Origin: Porphyra umbilicalis
Taxonomy: Eukaryota > Rhodophyta > Bangiophyceae > Bangiales > Bangiaceae
DNA: 64,000 nucleotides
Assembly: GCA_002049455.2 (NCBI GenBank)
Contig: KV919082.1
Coordinates: 1 to 64,000, forward strand
Direction of reading: 5' to 3'
Shown here: in pieces, positions 21,769 through 33,085 of the stretch
How positions within the stretch are numbered: the first letter of the stretch is position 1
Layout: every line of letters begins with the position of its first letter
Made by a program: the position numbers and the translations under genes
Notes under the pieces: generated by a model
What the model was told of the DNA's origin: nothing
Databases searched by the model: none
Seen by the model: only the letters and a program-made list of their open reading frames with translations

Positions 21769-24700
21769 GGTGGCCGTGAAGTGCGAGGGGGGGAAGGGGG
21801 GGAGGGCGTTAAGTGGACAGGCCGGAGGGGGGGGAAGGAAGAAATGTAGAGGGGAGAGAAGAACCGTCAAACGGGACGGCAACCGTGGGGAGGAGAGGCG
21901 ACCCTGGTGTGGCAAGCGCGGAGTTGGGTGAAGAGCCGCGTAATAGGCAAACGCCAAAGACCAACGGGTGGGAGGTTGACTGTCGGCAGGCGCTTCTGAC
22001 GGGTGTTGAGAACGCACGCGGTGCGTGTGCGCGCGCGCCAAGTCGGCGGGAGGGAGGTGCCTGCAGGAGCAACGCCGGTGCCCAGGCTCGTCCACCCTCC
22101 CTCGATCCGCACGTCGCTGGGGGCCGGGGGCGGGTGGAGAGGGAGCCGCAGGGGGGTGGTTGCGGAAGATCAAAGGCGGGGGCGGCGGTGGTCGTTGGGA
22201 GGGGGAGTTCGGGCGCGGCGCGGCAGGTTGCGGGCGCGGGGCAGGGGCCTCGGCACGACCTCGGTGGGACGCTCGGACCTGGGGATGTCGGGGCACAGAG
22301 GGGCGGCCGGGTCCTCAAGAATCGCCCAAATGCATCGCGGGCTGGCGCCACGGGCGACCGCGTGTGTGCCGGGGGCACAAGCACCACGCGGCCAGTGATG
22401 CAGCGCGTGGGTCCGAGACATCCCACCCACGCACGATCCGGTGGCGCCGCGCCGGGCGTGGCAGAGAGAGGGGGGGGGGGGAGGCCCGGTCGAGGGGAGG
22501 CGGCTGCCGCCGCCAAGGCAGACACTACGCCTGGTGGCGGGCGCGTCACTGGTGGCCGCTGCGGCACTGCTGCTGCCACGAGGGGACTCACCTGGGAACG
22601 CCTCTGGGGTGGTGGGTGGGTGGCGGATGAGTGTTTGGGGGGGGGGGGGGGGGGGCAGCGGCGTGGTCTGTCACTCAGACGTCTTGCAGGCGCCACCCGC
22701 CGTGAAACAGGGCCCATCTCTGGTGCGTGCAGCGGGACACCTCGGCAACAGCGAGGCGCCCCAGCGCGGGGTCAGGCACACCACTGCCGCCGCGGGCCTG
22801 GAGTGGCACGCCCAGTCAGGCACGCCGGCCCGCCGATCTCGGCCTCCCCCCCACTCCCGCCCCTCTGCTCACCAGACGTAGCGCGGCATCCTGCCATTCG
22901 ACAGCCCTGGCGCGGCTCTGGCGGTCCTGCGTGCGATGCGGGTGGCACCCACGCCTCGCGGCCACACGGGGAAGTTACGTGGGGGGATGGAAGCGTTGTC
23001 GAGGCGCCGAACGGCTGGCCCTGTCGTTGCCCGATCGGTGGTCGTGTCGGGACCACTTGTTTTAGTTTTCGAAATCCAAGCGACCCCCAGGGTGGTCCGC
23101 AGTGCGGGATATGGGCACTGCCTGAGAGCCATTGACGGTGCTCTCGTCCGTACGCAGTCTGTGCAAGCCAGCGTCTTGAAGCTGGAAACGCTAGTCCGTT
23201 GTAAAGTCGTCGTACTTGCTGATCAGAGGGGGCTTCTACCCATCTACCAAAGCCATCAGACGGGGGTTGGCCACGACACAGCTGGGAGGAGCCCAGATCC
23301 GCCGCCCCACTGCGTGGCATTGCTATACATATCATTTTCGAGGCCTCTCGAGTCACTCAAGAGACTGAGACTCTCGTACCACAGACGTCAGTTCTTGCAT
23401 CGACCGCCAGCCGAGCCAGCAAAATCGTCCACCGAGTTGCAATCCGATGAGCCTCAGCGGATAGTGGAGTTCAGCCTGTCGGAGGCCGCCAACCGTCGCT
23501 CTGTCGGCACTGGAGAGTGTCGTGGCACAGACTACTACCAAGATCGATCCAAAGCTCTGATTGAGTCAGCGGCGGAGCGGCGGCGTCAAGATATGGCCCT
23601 CCTCGAGTGTTGGAGCCGTGTTTCGGGGATCACTCACAACTCTGAATGGACGCCTCTAGATCGGCAAAGCGGTTGGCTTTTCGACTCACCTCCTATGGGG
23701 CCCTCTGAACCGCGCGCTACTCCTACTCCGACAATCACACACGTCTCATTCCCACATGCTGTACGCTGCTGTTGTCCTGGTACTCGTTCGATCCTCTCCG
23801 TGGCACCAGCCGGCGAAGGGCGGGGGGCAGCAGTCTGTTCGCGCTTCTTCCTCTCAAAGGCGACTGAGACACTGTGTTCTATTTAGGACAGGCATTTTTT
23901 GTTTGGAAGCGCATATTCGTCAATATCTGGGCCGCCTCGCGGCCATAGGCCCTTGGGCTGCGCATTTGGAATACAGTACTGCATCGAGCCCCGTGGAAAG
24001 GCATGAACAGCCCGCGGGCGACTCGTGTGTATCACGGTCGACATCCGTACCCGCGTCGGCATTGCATCACTGGGGCGGGGGGCGTGCGCTCGGCCCCTTT
24101 GCCGCCGTCGCTGGGGGGGGGGGGGATCTGCGCTCGGCTTCTTTGCCGCCGTCGCTGGAAAGGGGGAGAGATGCGCTCGGTACGGATCTCGGGCTTAGCC
24201 GCCCTCACGCCAAGCGTATATACGTCAGAGGACTGCGGTGCAGTCCATCGCCTGCGCCCCTTGTGGCGACTCAATTACAGCTGTCGAAGAGCGAAATTGC
24301 ACGACGTGCATGAGCCAGCAGCGGTCCAGCTGGCCCTACAGGCGGCCAGGATACATCTGAAACGATGTCCCGACCACAACGTCAGAAGTATGGTCATACT
24401 GAACGGAAGGAAACCCTTTTCAGACCCCCGCCGGCACCGCGCCTGAACAAGGGAACTGCTGCTGCAAACGCGTGTTCAGGTGCACGGACCTGATCTCAAG
24501 GTCAGATGTTAAGAGATCTCGAGACACACACTTAATACTCTTGTTATCCAGTGTCAATTACTATTGCGCTAAACGATGACAGGTTACTGGCGGGCCACGC
24601 ACTGCTCGTTGATGCTGCTCTGTTTTCTTTCTCGAGGGACTACGGCTGGCACTACGGCCATGAGGGCAGCAAAACGGTGCACCCATCATAGCTGGCTGAC

Positions 24701-26622
24701 CATGTACCAACGGCGGCAGCAACACAAGTGGGGCAGCCAGTCGGCAGGTAGCACCGAGAGCAAGGCTCGAAGACAGCATCCGATGTTGTAACGTCCAAAC
24801 CCACATCAAACGAGAGCTCGAGAAATCGAGAGAGGGAAAGACTAACAAACAAGAGCAACGATACGACGGGACAAAACAGGAGACGGACGACATAGGGCGC
24901 AGGAAGCGGGGGGCGAACATAGGGAGAGAGAGACTTCCAATCAGGAAGTGAAAGAATGACAAAAACGATACGCAGGAAATAACATGCATGGACGGTAGTA
25001 CGTGTAGGCACGAGTCAGATGCGGGCTACAGTAGTTTGCAGTCATCAGAGGCTGTAGCCTGTCACTCTGAGCGGTCTCCAACCGTCCAGGTAAGTGGTTC
25101 TTTTCATGGAAACTTCCGATCTACTACAAGGGCTACGTGTGGCATAGCTCTCTTTGATTGGCCGGTTTTTCTCACGGAGGCTTGACAACATTCGTCGTCT
25201 CACAGAGTACATAAATACTTGGTCAGCGATTGACTTTACAGAGCAACTCGGGGTAAGTTTTGGAGCGGCGGCCACGGTGTTGCTCAGCGCATCGTCTTGG
25301 ACGACAGGCATTCAGGCCCGTGCAGGACCCCGACCTGAATAGTTTACGTCCTCGCAATCCATTGCAGGGATATCATTGGCTCAGAGTAGTGCGACAGTCT
25401 TGCATGATCTCGCGATCAGTCACAAGACGGGTCAGGGCCTGGCACGGCTGGCCTGAAAGAGAACTTCTCCCGTTCAGGCCTTTATGACAGCATCAGACGC
25501 CGGACGGGAAACTTCCCGTTCAAGGGCTTCTTGAACTGGACTCCCGTTTATGCTCCTGTTCAAGTGACCACTTTTCTGACGATGATTGTCTCCTGCGGAG
25601 CTGCTCAAGCACCGACCTCAATAACTCTGATGCCACTGCGGGCAGGTGGCCGTCAGCCAATCGTGTTCTGGGAGCGGCTCTGACCCGCCCCCCGTTGCTT
25701 CCTTGGTTCGTGCACTCGCAAGGTTCAGCGACTGGCTGGCTGTTGACACGCCTCGCGGCGCCAAAGTTGTGAGCATTCTCGGCTGCGTTCACTGCGGTTG
25801 CGGGCTTGGCGATATGGTGGGTCGAGCGTTCACCAGGGTAGGAGTGGAACATGGCGGAGGACGCTGACAGGTCACGGCAGGCGCACCGGAGCCTCGACCA
25901 AGCTGCAGTCCCACAGTCGACAGGCAATGTATCACAGATGCTGCCTGGCACTGACCGGCATCACGCGTGCGCCTCGGCACGTCTGAATTGGGCGGTGTGG
26001 GAGGTGGCAGATGTCGGCGAGGATTCCCCCCGGCACGGCTCGGCCATTACCTCGAGAGAGAACATGCCGCCATTCTTGTTGCCACGGCTCCCACCGGATC
26101 TGACTCGTACCGAGAAGAACAGCACATGTCTCGTCTGATGAGCAGAGAGCCGATTGCAACAAGACTTCGTCGACTGCGCGGCTCAGAAGCGGGCAGGTCG
26201 CTCGTAGCAGTGGCGGGGCGATAATTTCCGGATGAGTGGGGACCTGTACGAGGCGGTGGGGAAGCGTCTGTCGTCAGCGGCACCAGCTTTCTGGATAGTG
26301 ATTGTGACTACAGTACAGTCTTTCTCCAATGCTGTCCACCCTTTTCGTCGCCTGACAAACCCTCAAGTAGCCCTCTTTTTCGTGCAGAAGATGACAGAAT
26401 CGCCCTTCCTGCCAGTGCAATGATGTCTCGTTACTGCAGGGGTGCATAGTAAAAAAAGCTACAGGAATGGAGAAAGACTGTATTGCTGACATACCTCCAA
26501 AAAATGGCGGTTGCAGAGTGGTTGCAATCATTCAACAGCGTACGTGGACCAATGGAAAGGCTAGGAATCATGTGAGTTCCTTACACAGTCTCCTCATGGC
26601 GCTCTGCGCACTGGAAACGCAC
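21769..26622. other. Long intergenic sequence, no gene recognised
   Basis: Up to about 23000 the sequence is GC-rich with G runs (for example 22639-22656) and would include the promoter of the gene starting at 21768. From about 23000 to 26600 the base composition is balanced and stop codons are frequent in all frames. No domain, RNA gene or complete transposon is recognised. A 30-bp direct repeat occurs at 24085-24158. This segment looks like decayed, repeat-derived sequence but shows no diagnostic ends. Confidence 0.45.
24085..24158. repeat. 30-bp direct repeat, two copies
   Basis: Two 30-bp copies (24085-24114 and 24129-24158) with the core CTTTGCCGCCGTCGCTGG differ at about two bases. A short G run lies between them. 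No function is apparent. Confidence 0.7.
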
Positions 26623-26765
26623 ATGTGGCGGCTGATTTTAGAATCCGCGATCTATGGGTCTGTCAAGATTTCTGACCTACTCAGACCTCAAGAATCGTCG
26701 CGTCACGAACTGTCGAAAGCCGCCTTCGCCATCTGCAACGAATCAAATCCCAGAGCAGGGACGAA

Positions 26766-27406
26766 TTCCAGGCACGTACGTGCAATACCCTGGCCTTAAG
26801 AGCGGTGGCGCGCTCGGCGACGCATAGATACCGGGTACGCCGGCCGGCTCCATGGCCGCGAGCACGCACGGGGGCACGTACATCCACGTTGCCGTGGCGG
26901 GGGGGCGTGGGGCCGGGAAAGGGGTGCCGCCGCCGCCGCCGCAGCGGCGGCCGCCCGCCGGCTTGGTGCAACGCCTACGGGCGGGTCCGTCACCCCGCCG
27001 CGCAGCGCACCTGCGCGCGGCCGACACGGCGCACAGGCGGGCGGATGGGATGCACCACCGCGCGACGGAGCGCCTCTAGCCGCTCCGGTAGATGGCGTCA
27101 GCAACCGCCGACGCGCCGCCGCCACAGAAGCTGGCGCGCAGGCACGATCATCCGCGGGTCATCGTGGGCCCTTCGAGCCCCGGAAGTCGGTTGCCGCGCG
27201 CAACTTGGGGCGGTAGGGGGGGGCAGGGGGGGCAGGCGCCGTCTAGGCCTCGTGACCCTCGTGGCCGGACAGTCTTTCTCAGCCACGTAACTCTATTCGC
27301 TTTTAGCGTCGTCGCGGCCTTTCCAACGCTGACACGCCCTCAGATCACGAAGGACACGAATGCAGACTGCCACCTCTGAAGCGGAGAGCAAGTCCCATGA
27401 TCTAAG
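26766..27406 (+). repeat. Repeat family copy A (internal part of a TIR element)
   Basis: A 641-bp copy starting TTCCAGGCACGTACGTGC and ending GATCTAAG. It contains a GC-rich, C/G-homopolymer-bearing centre. It lacks the ~55-bp terminal inverted repeats of copy B and abuts copy B directly at 27406/27407, in opposite orientation. Open frames through the GC-rich centre are shadows; no transposase is present. Confidence 0.75.
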
Positions 27407-28151
27407 TTCCCTGGCCTTTATGACAGGGTGCTCTCAAAGTGCAGTGATGCACACATATACTTAGATCAATGGACTTGCTCTCCGTTCCAGAGGTGGCAGT
27501 CTGCATTCGTGTCCTCCGTGATCTGAGGGCGTGTCAGCGTTGTAAGGGTCGCGATGACGCTAAACGCGAAAAGAGTTACGCGGCTGAGAAAGACTGTCCG
27601 GCCACGAGGGTCACGAGGCCTAGACGGCGCCTGCCCCCCCTGCCCCCCCCCACCGCCCCAAGTTGCGCGCGGCAACCGACTTCCGGGGCTCGAAGGGCCC
27701 ACGATGACCCGCGGATGATCGTGCCTGCGCGCCAGCTTCTGTGGCGGCGGCGCGTCGGCGGTTGCTGACGCCATCTACCGAAGCGGCTAGAGGCGCCCCG
27801 TCGCGCGGTGGTGCATCCCATCCGCCCGCCTGTGCGCCGTGTCGGCCGCGTGCAGGTGCGCGGCGGGGTGACGGACCCGCCCGTAGGCGTTGCACCAAGC
27901 CGGCGGGCGGCCGCCGCTGCGGCGGCGGCGGCGGCACCCCTTTCCCGGCCCCACGCCCCCCCCGCCACGGCAACGTGGCTGTACGTGCCCCCGTGCGTGC
28001 TCGCGGCCATGGAGCCGGCGGGCTTACCCGGTATCTATGCGTCGCCGAGCGCGCCACCGCCCTGAAGGACAGGGTATTGCACGTACGTGCCTGGAAAATG
28101 CATGTGTGCATCACTACAATTTGAGAGCACCCTCTCGTACAGTCCAGGGAA
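27407..28151 (-). mobile_element. Repeat family copy B: complete non-autonomous TIR element
   Basis: A 745-bp element bounded by imperfect terminal inverted repeats of about 50 bp. One end reads TTCCCTGGCCTTTATGACAG and the other, reversed, TTCCCTGGACTGTACGAGAG. Both then share GGGTGCTCTCAAA and AGTGATGCACACAT. The interior matches copies A and C. There is no coding capacity for a transposase, so it would depend on an enzyme supplied elsewhere. No target-site duplication is evident, so the superfamily is not assigned. Confidence 0.75.
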
Positions 28152-28367
28152 ATTTTCTCGATCCATGATGTTCTGCTGACTTGAGCCCAGAACCAGGAAA
28201 GGTCTGGCCAGATCACCGATGAAGCGGGATCGCGACTCAGGATTGACCCGTTAGACTGGAGATCGAACACTCTTTAACTCGCAGTATCTCCGTTCGATGA
28301 AGCTCACCTAGATCGCGGATTCCAAAATCAGCCGCCACACATCAGGATCCCAAGAAATCTGAAGAAA

Positions 28368-29082
28368 TTCCAGGCACGTGCGTGCAGTACCCTGGCGTTC
28401 CGGGCGGTGGCGTGCTCAGCGACGCATCGATACCGGGCACGCCGGCCGGCTCCATGGCCGCGAGCACGCATGGGGGCACGTGCAGCACGTTGCCGTAGCG
28501 GGGGGGGCATGGGGCGGGGAAAGGGGTGGCGCCGCCGCCACCGCAGCGGCGGCGGCCCGATGGCGTGGCGCAACGACCACGGGCGGGGCCGTCACCCCGC
28601 CACGCAGCGCACCTGTGAGCGGCCGGCAGCGCGGCCGACACGGCGCAAGGCTGGGCGGGTGGGATCGACCGCCGCGCGACAGGGCGCCTATAACCGCACC
28701 GGTAGATGGCGTCAGCAACCGCCGACCCGCCGCCGCAACAGAAGCCGGCGCGCAGGCACGATCATGCGCGGGGCATCTGAGCGCTTCGATTCCCGGAAGT
28801 CGCTGCTCGTGGTCGCCGCGCGTGACTCAGGGCTGTGGGGGGGGGCACGGGGGCAGGCGCTGTCCGGTCTCTGTGACCCCTGTGGCAAGACAGTCCTTCT
28901 CAGCCACGAAACTTCATTCGCTTGTAGCGTCATCGCGACCCTTGCAACACTGACACGCGCCTTCAGATCCCTGAGGACACGAATGCAGACTGCCACCTCT
29001 GAAACGGAGAGCAAGTCCCTTGATCTAAGTATATGAGTGAATCACTACGCTTTGAGAGCACCCTGTCCTAAAGGCCAGGGAA
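28368..29082 (+). repeat. Repeat family copy C, one TIR retained
   Basis: A diverged copy in the same orientation as copy A. It starts at the same internal point as A (TTCCAGGCACGTGCGTGC) and keeps the right terminal inverted repeat, which ends CCAGGGAA at 29082. The left terminus is missing. It differs from A and B by many substitutions, so it is the oldest or an independent member. Confidence 0.7.
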
Positions 29083-30869
29083 TTTGTTGATCTCATGAGA
29101 ATCACAGGTCTGGCCCAGAACCTTCTCCATGCCCTCTTCAGGCCCAAGCAAGCGGCCCAAAAATCCCAGGAAATCTCATTGTGGGTTGCAATGGCTCTGC
29201 GTGACTCCTGAAAGACACGTTGACTGGCTTGCAAGATTATTGGCGACAACTCTCAGCCAATAGTACGATCGTGCCTCGTCGAATAGCCAATCCGACTTCA
29301 TTTCTATGCTGTGTCGTCGGCTCTGCCTCCCTTCTCTCTGCAACCGCCATGTTCTGGAGGTTAGCAATATTGCTGTCTTCCCGATTTTGGCAGATGCCGT
29401 CGATGTCAAGAAGGGTGATCAACTGTGCGAGACTGTTCCTGGGCCATCTATTCAGCCAGATAGAGTCGTTCCACCAATGGCCAGTTGACCGAGACCCTGT
29501 CTTGACTTCGACCACATCGGCCACAAGTTGGAAGACAGCAAAACCCCACAGCAGTCGACGGGCGGCATGTGATCGCGGAAAAATTGCCTCGAAAGAAAAG
29601 GCCGGTACAATAAGGTCGTTACGGGGGTCTCGAACCGTCCTGTTTGACCCCAACAGGGTCCTTTCGACCCCCCCTGTTCCGACTGATTGAACCGTCCTAG
29701 TGCCTGTGGTCGTTAACTGGAGCAGTGTCGACCGCGTGCTGCGTGCCCACGGTGTTGAGCCCTGCCCACGCCCAGTTAAGATCCCCCTGAGCGGCTCTAT
29801 TGGATTATGGCCATCTCATTGGGTCAGATTTCAAATGGAGAAGTTCTATTGGCTGCACAGACGGCTGTCGGCCGAAGCCGATCATACAGCACTTTCTCTG
29901 GCGGAATAGCTGTCGGGACTAATGAACGTGCGACACAAGAACGAGAGGCATTCGCGGCCTGAAACCCGCTTCTGATTGTTTCTTCTGAAGGACCAATGAG
30001 AGCGCAACACTCGAACCAGGCACTTCTGTTGCACGAAGTGACTGCTGAATGATCTTGATCGTAATCATACGGTCAATGCTCGTGGGGAGTGGTTGGCATC
30101 ACTGTCGTTTTCTGACCAAGGTGGTATCGGTTGCATGGGGACTCTTCACACTGTTCGAACCGGCTCTAAGTGGGGATCATAGCCGTGTGCTCAGATGCAG
30201 GGGAACATGCGTTCTCGTCAAACGCCCCACGGGCAATTGAAAATGTGCATAAGTGGCTCAGAGCACTCTTACTGTCCTCTGCCACCGGAGATCATGGCTC
30301 ATGAGCACCGCCGCTCCACCAGGGTGCTGAGCCAACCAGGTATCACGTCTTTAGGGGTGTGTACGAGGAGGGGGTGGTGGGAGGGCGATCATGCGGCGGT
30401 AGAGATGACGAAGGACCCCGAATGAGGAGATCTTGCAACAGGTCGGCGTGCCGGCGAGCAAGACGACTTCGCAAATTGTCACTTCCACCTCGAGTGGCCG
30501 TGGTAGCGTCCCAGGATCGCACAAGACTCGCAGGGCTTGGATACAATTCGTGTCAAGTTGTTGCAGCTTTCAAATCCAAAAGAGCCACCTTAACTTGGAG
30601 TGTGGCCAAGACGGTCATGCACCATCGGCGTGGCCGGGCGGCCGACAAGATTGGGCGCTGTCGGATTTTACAGCGGGGTGCCCAATTTGTGACCATGGGA
30701 AATGCATGTGTTTGATAGTGCGGGGAGTTATGATGGCCCAGTGCCGACACTGACTGCGGGAGATTCTCTGTGGCCACCCCCTGGGGCGCCACCGTGCAGA
30801 TATGATGCGGCTGTTGGGCTGCCCTCAGCCCCACACCGAGTAAAGGTAACGCGTGTCCTTTGACAGGCT
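29083..30869. other. Intergenic sequence of balanced composition, no gene recognised
   Basis: All frames are closed by frequent stops. Several ATTGG/CCAAT words occur (29261-30000) without a gene next to them. No RNA gene fold, RT domain or transposase is recognisable. Confidence 0.45.
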
Positions 30870-31640
30870 ATGGGCCCAGCGCCGACGCGGAGGAGTTCTT
30901 CTACTTCGTGATCGCTGCGCAGCAGGCGGCAAACACCCCAACGCGCTCAAGCCCCATCCCGTTCCCAACATTCACCCATCTGGAGTTCTGATCGGTCCGT
31001 GATCCCGATCGGTCCTGCTCTGCGTCGGCATCATTGCCGACGCTGCGACCAACGAATACCACATCGACAAGCTGGACAAGGTCTATGCAACGTGGGCGGT
31101 GCTATTAAAGGCTTCCCTTGAAGACAAGGAGTTGTGGGAGGCCATGAACGAGCCCCAGCCGGACGCGGATGAGGATCCGACCGGGACCGCTACGTGAAAA
31201 AAGATGGAAGAACGGACGTTCGGCCGGCTCAAGATGAGCGCCGCCATGCACCACCTCCCGCCGATCTAACACTGCGGCAGGGTGCAGGAGGGATGGGACT
31301 CCCTCGCTGCCGTCTTCACAGCCCAAAACAACGCACGCCGCCTGCAGTTAACCAAGAAGCTTGCTGATCTCGAGATTCGAGTGGGGGAGAGCCTCGACGC
31401 GTTTCAGGGGCGCGCCAAGACCCTGCAAACGGATATGATGGGGGCGGGGCACCCCATAGACGACAACACCATCGCCATCCACTTTTTTAACGGCATTGGA
31501 CCGGACTATGAGCTGGAGATGAAGCTCAGTACCAACTAAAAGACAGCCAAGCGGTGGGAGAACGTCATGCCAATGCTGTCCCCCTCGGAAAGCGCAAAGA
31601 CCGATAAGGCCGCGGCCGCGGAGGCAACGAAGGGCCCGGC
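30870..31640 (+). mobile_element. Ty1/copia-type gag remnant
   Basis: Fossil fragment. The stretch around 31282-31539 encodes AQNNARRLQLTKKLADLEIR followed by a spaced GESLDAF, a Lys/Thr/Leu segment and FFNGIGPDYE. This is the pattern of the copia gag (UBN2-type) core. The flanking sequence on both sides shows weaker traces. No protease, integrase or reverse transcriptase and no LTR are seen. The piece is broken in several places and looks old. Confidence 0.65.
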
Positions 31641-32429
31641 AGCTGCCGCCTACGCCATGCTGCTTGTGGTATTCATAACGTTAGTTCAATTACCAGTGTA
31701 CTGAGACCGACCGTAGCCAAGCAATCAAGCGAGTTCTATCGCTGTCGCGGCGAGGAAGAAAGACCTTTTGTTGAAGGGCATCCGATGGGGAGCCGGGTGG
31801 CGCCCACGACGGCGACCCCGGACCCACGGTGGTTTAATACAAACAACGGCACTGGTCGATCGACCATCCGATCAGTCGATCGTAATGAGTGCCGGCAGAC
31901 AGATACGACAGGCAAGCAAACAAGCAACAAAAAATAAACAATGCGGAAGTAACCCCCCAAAGGGCGTGCCACAAACCGAGTCACACAAATCCGTGGATTC
32001 AGCCAGTCAAGGGGGCTACTCGTGGCTAATTGCCAATTGGGAGCAGAGATATGCTACATACCTCCAACGCGAGATTCGAACCGTCCCGGTGAGATTCGAG
32101 GATGGTGAAACCCGATTGGGCGATCGCGGCCTCTTACGGGACCGCGCGGGCGCAACCGCCCAGGCGGCGGGAGCCGTGGGGGGGGCGCCGCCCAGTCCCG
32201 ATTGGGGGGAGGTGGCGGTTCGCCGTCGTCGATCGCGACCGTCCGGCCACGCACGCGTGGGCGTGGGTGGCGGGCGGCTGACGCTGCGGGTCCGACCGGC
32301 GCTTGCGCGTACGCGCGCCCGCGCAGGCGAGTCGGCGTCGGCGTGGGCGTGGGGGCCAGGCGGCCGGTTGGCAGGCGACGAGCGTCGGGGTTAAGACCCG
32401 TTGATGCGCAGGTGCTTCGTGCAACACGT
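31641..32429. other. Boundary sequence left of the older chromovirus, no gene recognised
   Basis: Mixed composition. It contains a cluster of GATCGA/TCGATC palindromic words near 31855-31885 and an A-rich stretch near 31918-31945. It turns GC-rich at about 32130. The downstream LTR of the older element could lie here, but with no partner copy its limits cannot be set. Confidence 0.35.
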
Positions 32430-32436
32430 GTTGGGG

Positions 32437-32700
32437 CGACCGTCGTCGGCGCCGAGTGGCGCCTCTTTCGTCGGGTTCTTGACTACCCCGACGACACGGC
32501 GAAAGCCGGGACGCGGGCCTCTGTTATCTAGGGTGGGGGTGGGGTTCACACCTCAAGGCCGGTTACTACCGAGGCGTGCGCGCGGTGCAGCGCTGGCTGG
32601 GTGGTCGTCGTCGTGCCGGCAGGCGCCGCCCTCGTCGGGGTGCTGACTCCCTTGGCGACGGGGCGAAAGCCGGGGTGCGGGTCCGCGTTGTGTCGGCACG
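32437..32700. repeat. Two diverged direct repeats, 164 bp apart, near the end of element 2
   Basis: Similar segments around 32437-32530 and 32601-32700 share GTCGTCG at their start and a GCGAAAGCCGGG core spaced 164 bp. They match in position the tandem array found before the 3' LTR of element 1, which suggests a shared structural habit of these elements. Confidence 0.5.
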
Positions 32701-32849
32701 GGGCCATCCCGTGTCTTTGTGCTCACGCACAGGTCGCGGCCTAACGGCAAAGTTGAGTGAGGGTGCGCCGCCGCGAGGTGGCACACCGCGAGGTGGTGGA
32801 CCCGGTGAGTGTGGTTTTGCGCTGGGTGGGGGGGGCGGCGCGCACGGCA

Positions 32850-33060
32850 GAAAGCGCGGCAAGCCCGGCGGCGACGGCGGCAAGGGCGGCAAGGGCGGCA
32901 AGCGCTGCGGCGACGGCAAGCGCGGTAAGCCCGGCGGCGACGGCAAGCGCGGCAAGCCCGGCGGCGACGGCGGCAAGGGCGGCAAGCGCTGCGTTGGCGG
33001 CAAGCGCGGCAAGCCCTGCGTCGGCGGCAAGCGCGGCAAGTCCGGCGGCGACAGCCAGGG
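32850..33060 (+). repeat. Gly/Lys-coding minisatellite
   Basis: Tandem short units based on GGCAAGCGCGGCAAG and CCCGGCGGCGACGGC. In the frame of the following gene they would encode repeats such as KRGKPGGDG and KGGKRC. Because they precede the preferred ATG at 33086 they may be untranslated leader or a basic N-terminal extension. Confidence 0.65.
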
Positions 33061-33085
33061 TAGACACCCCCGAACGGCCAACGCC

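Larger units (their letters stand above)
26623..28342. repeat. Outer inverted repeat pair enclosing two facing repeat copies
   Basis: About 32 bp at 26623-26654 (core GGCGGCTGATTTTAGAATCC) recur in inverted orientation at 28309-28342 with about three mismatches. The interval between them holds copies A and B of the repeat family described separately. The structure could be the terminal inverted repeats of a larger composite element. No target duplication is visible. Confidence 0.55.

Noticed and set aside
26805-29036. Arg-rich open frames inside repeat copies A, B and C
   Set aside because: The frames exist on both strands of the GC-rich core, drift between copies and show no transposase motif.
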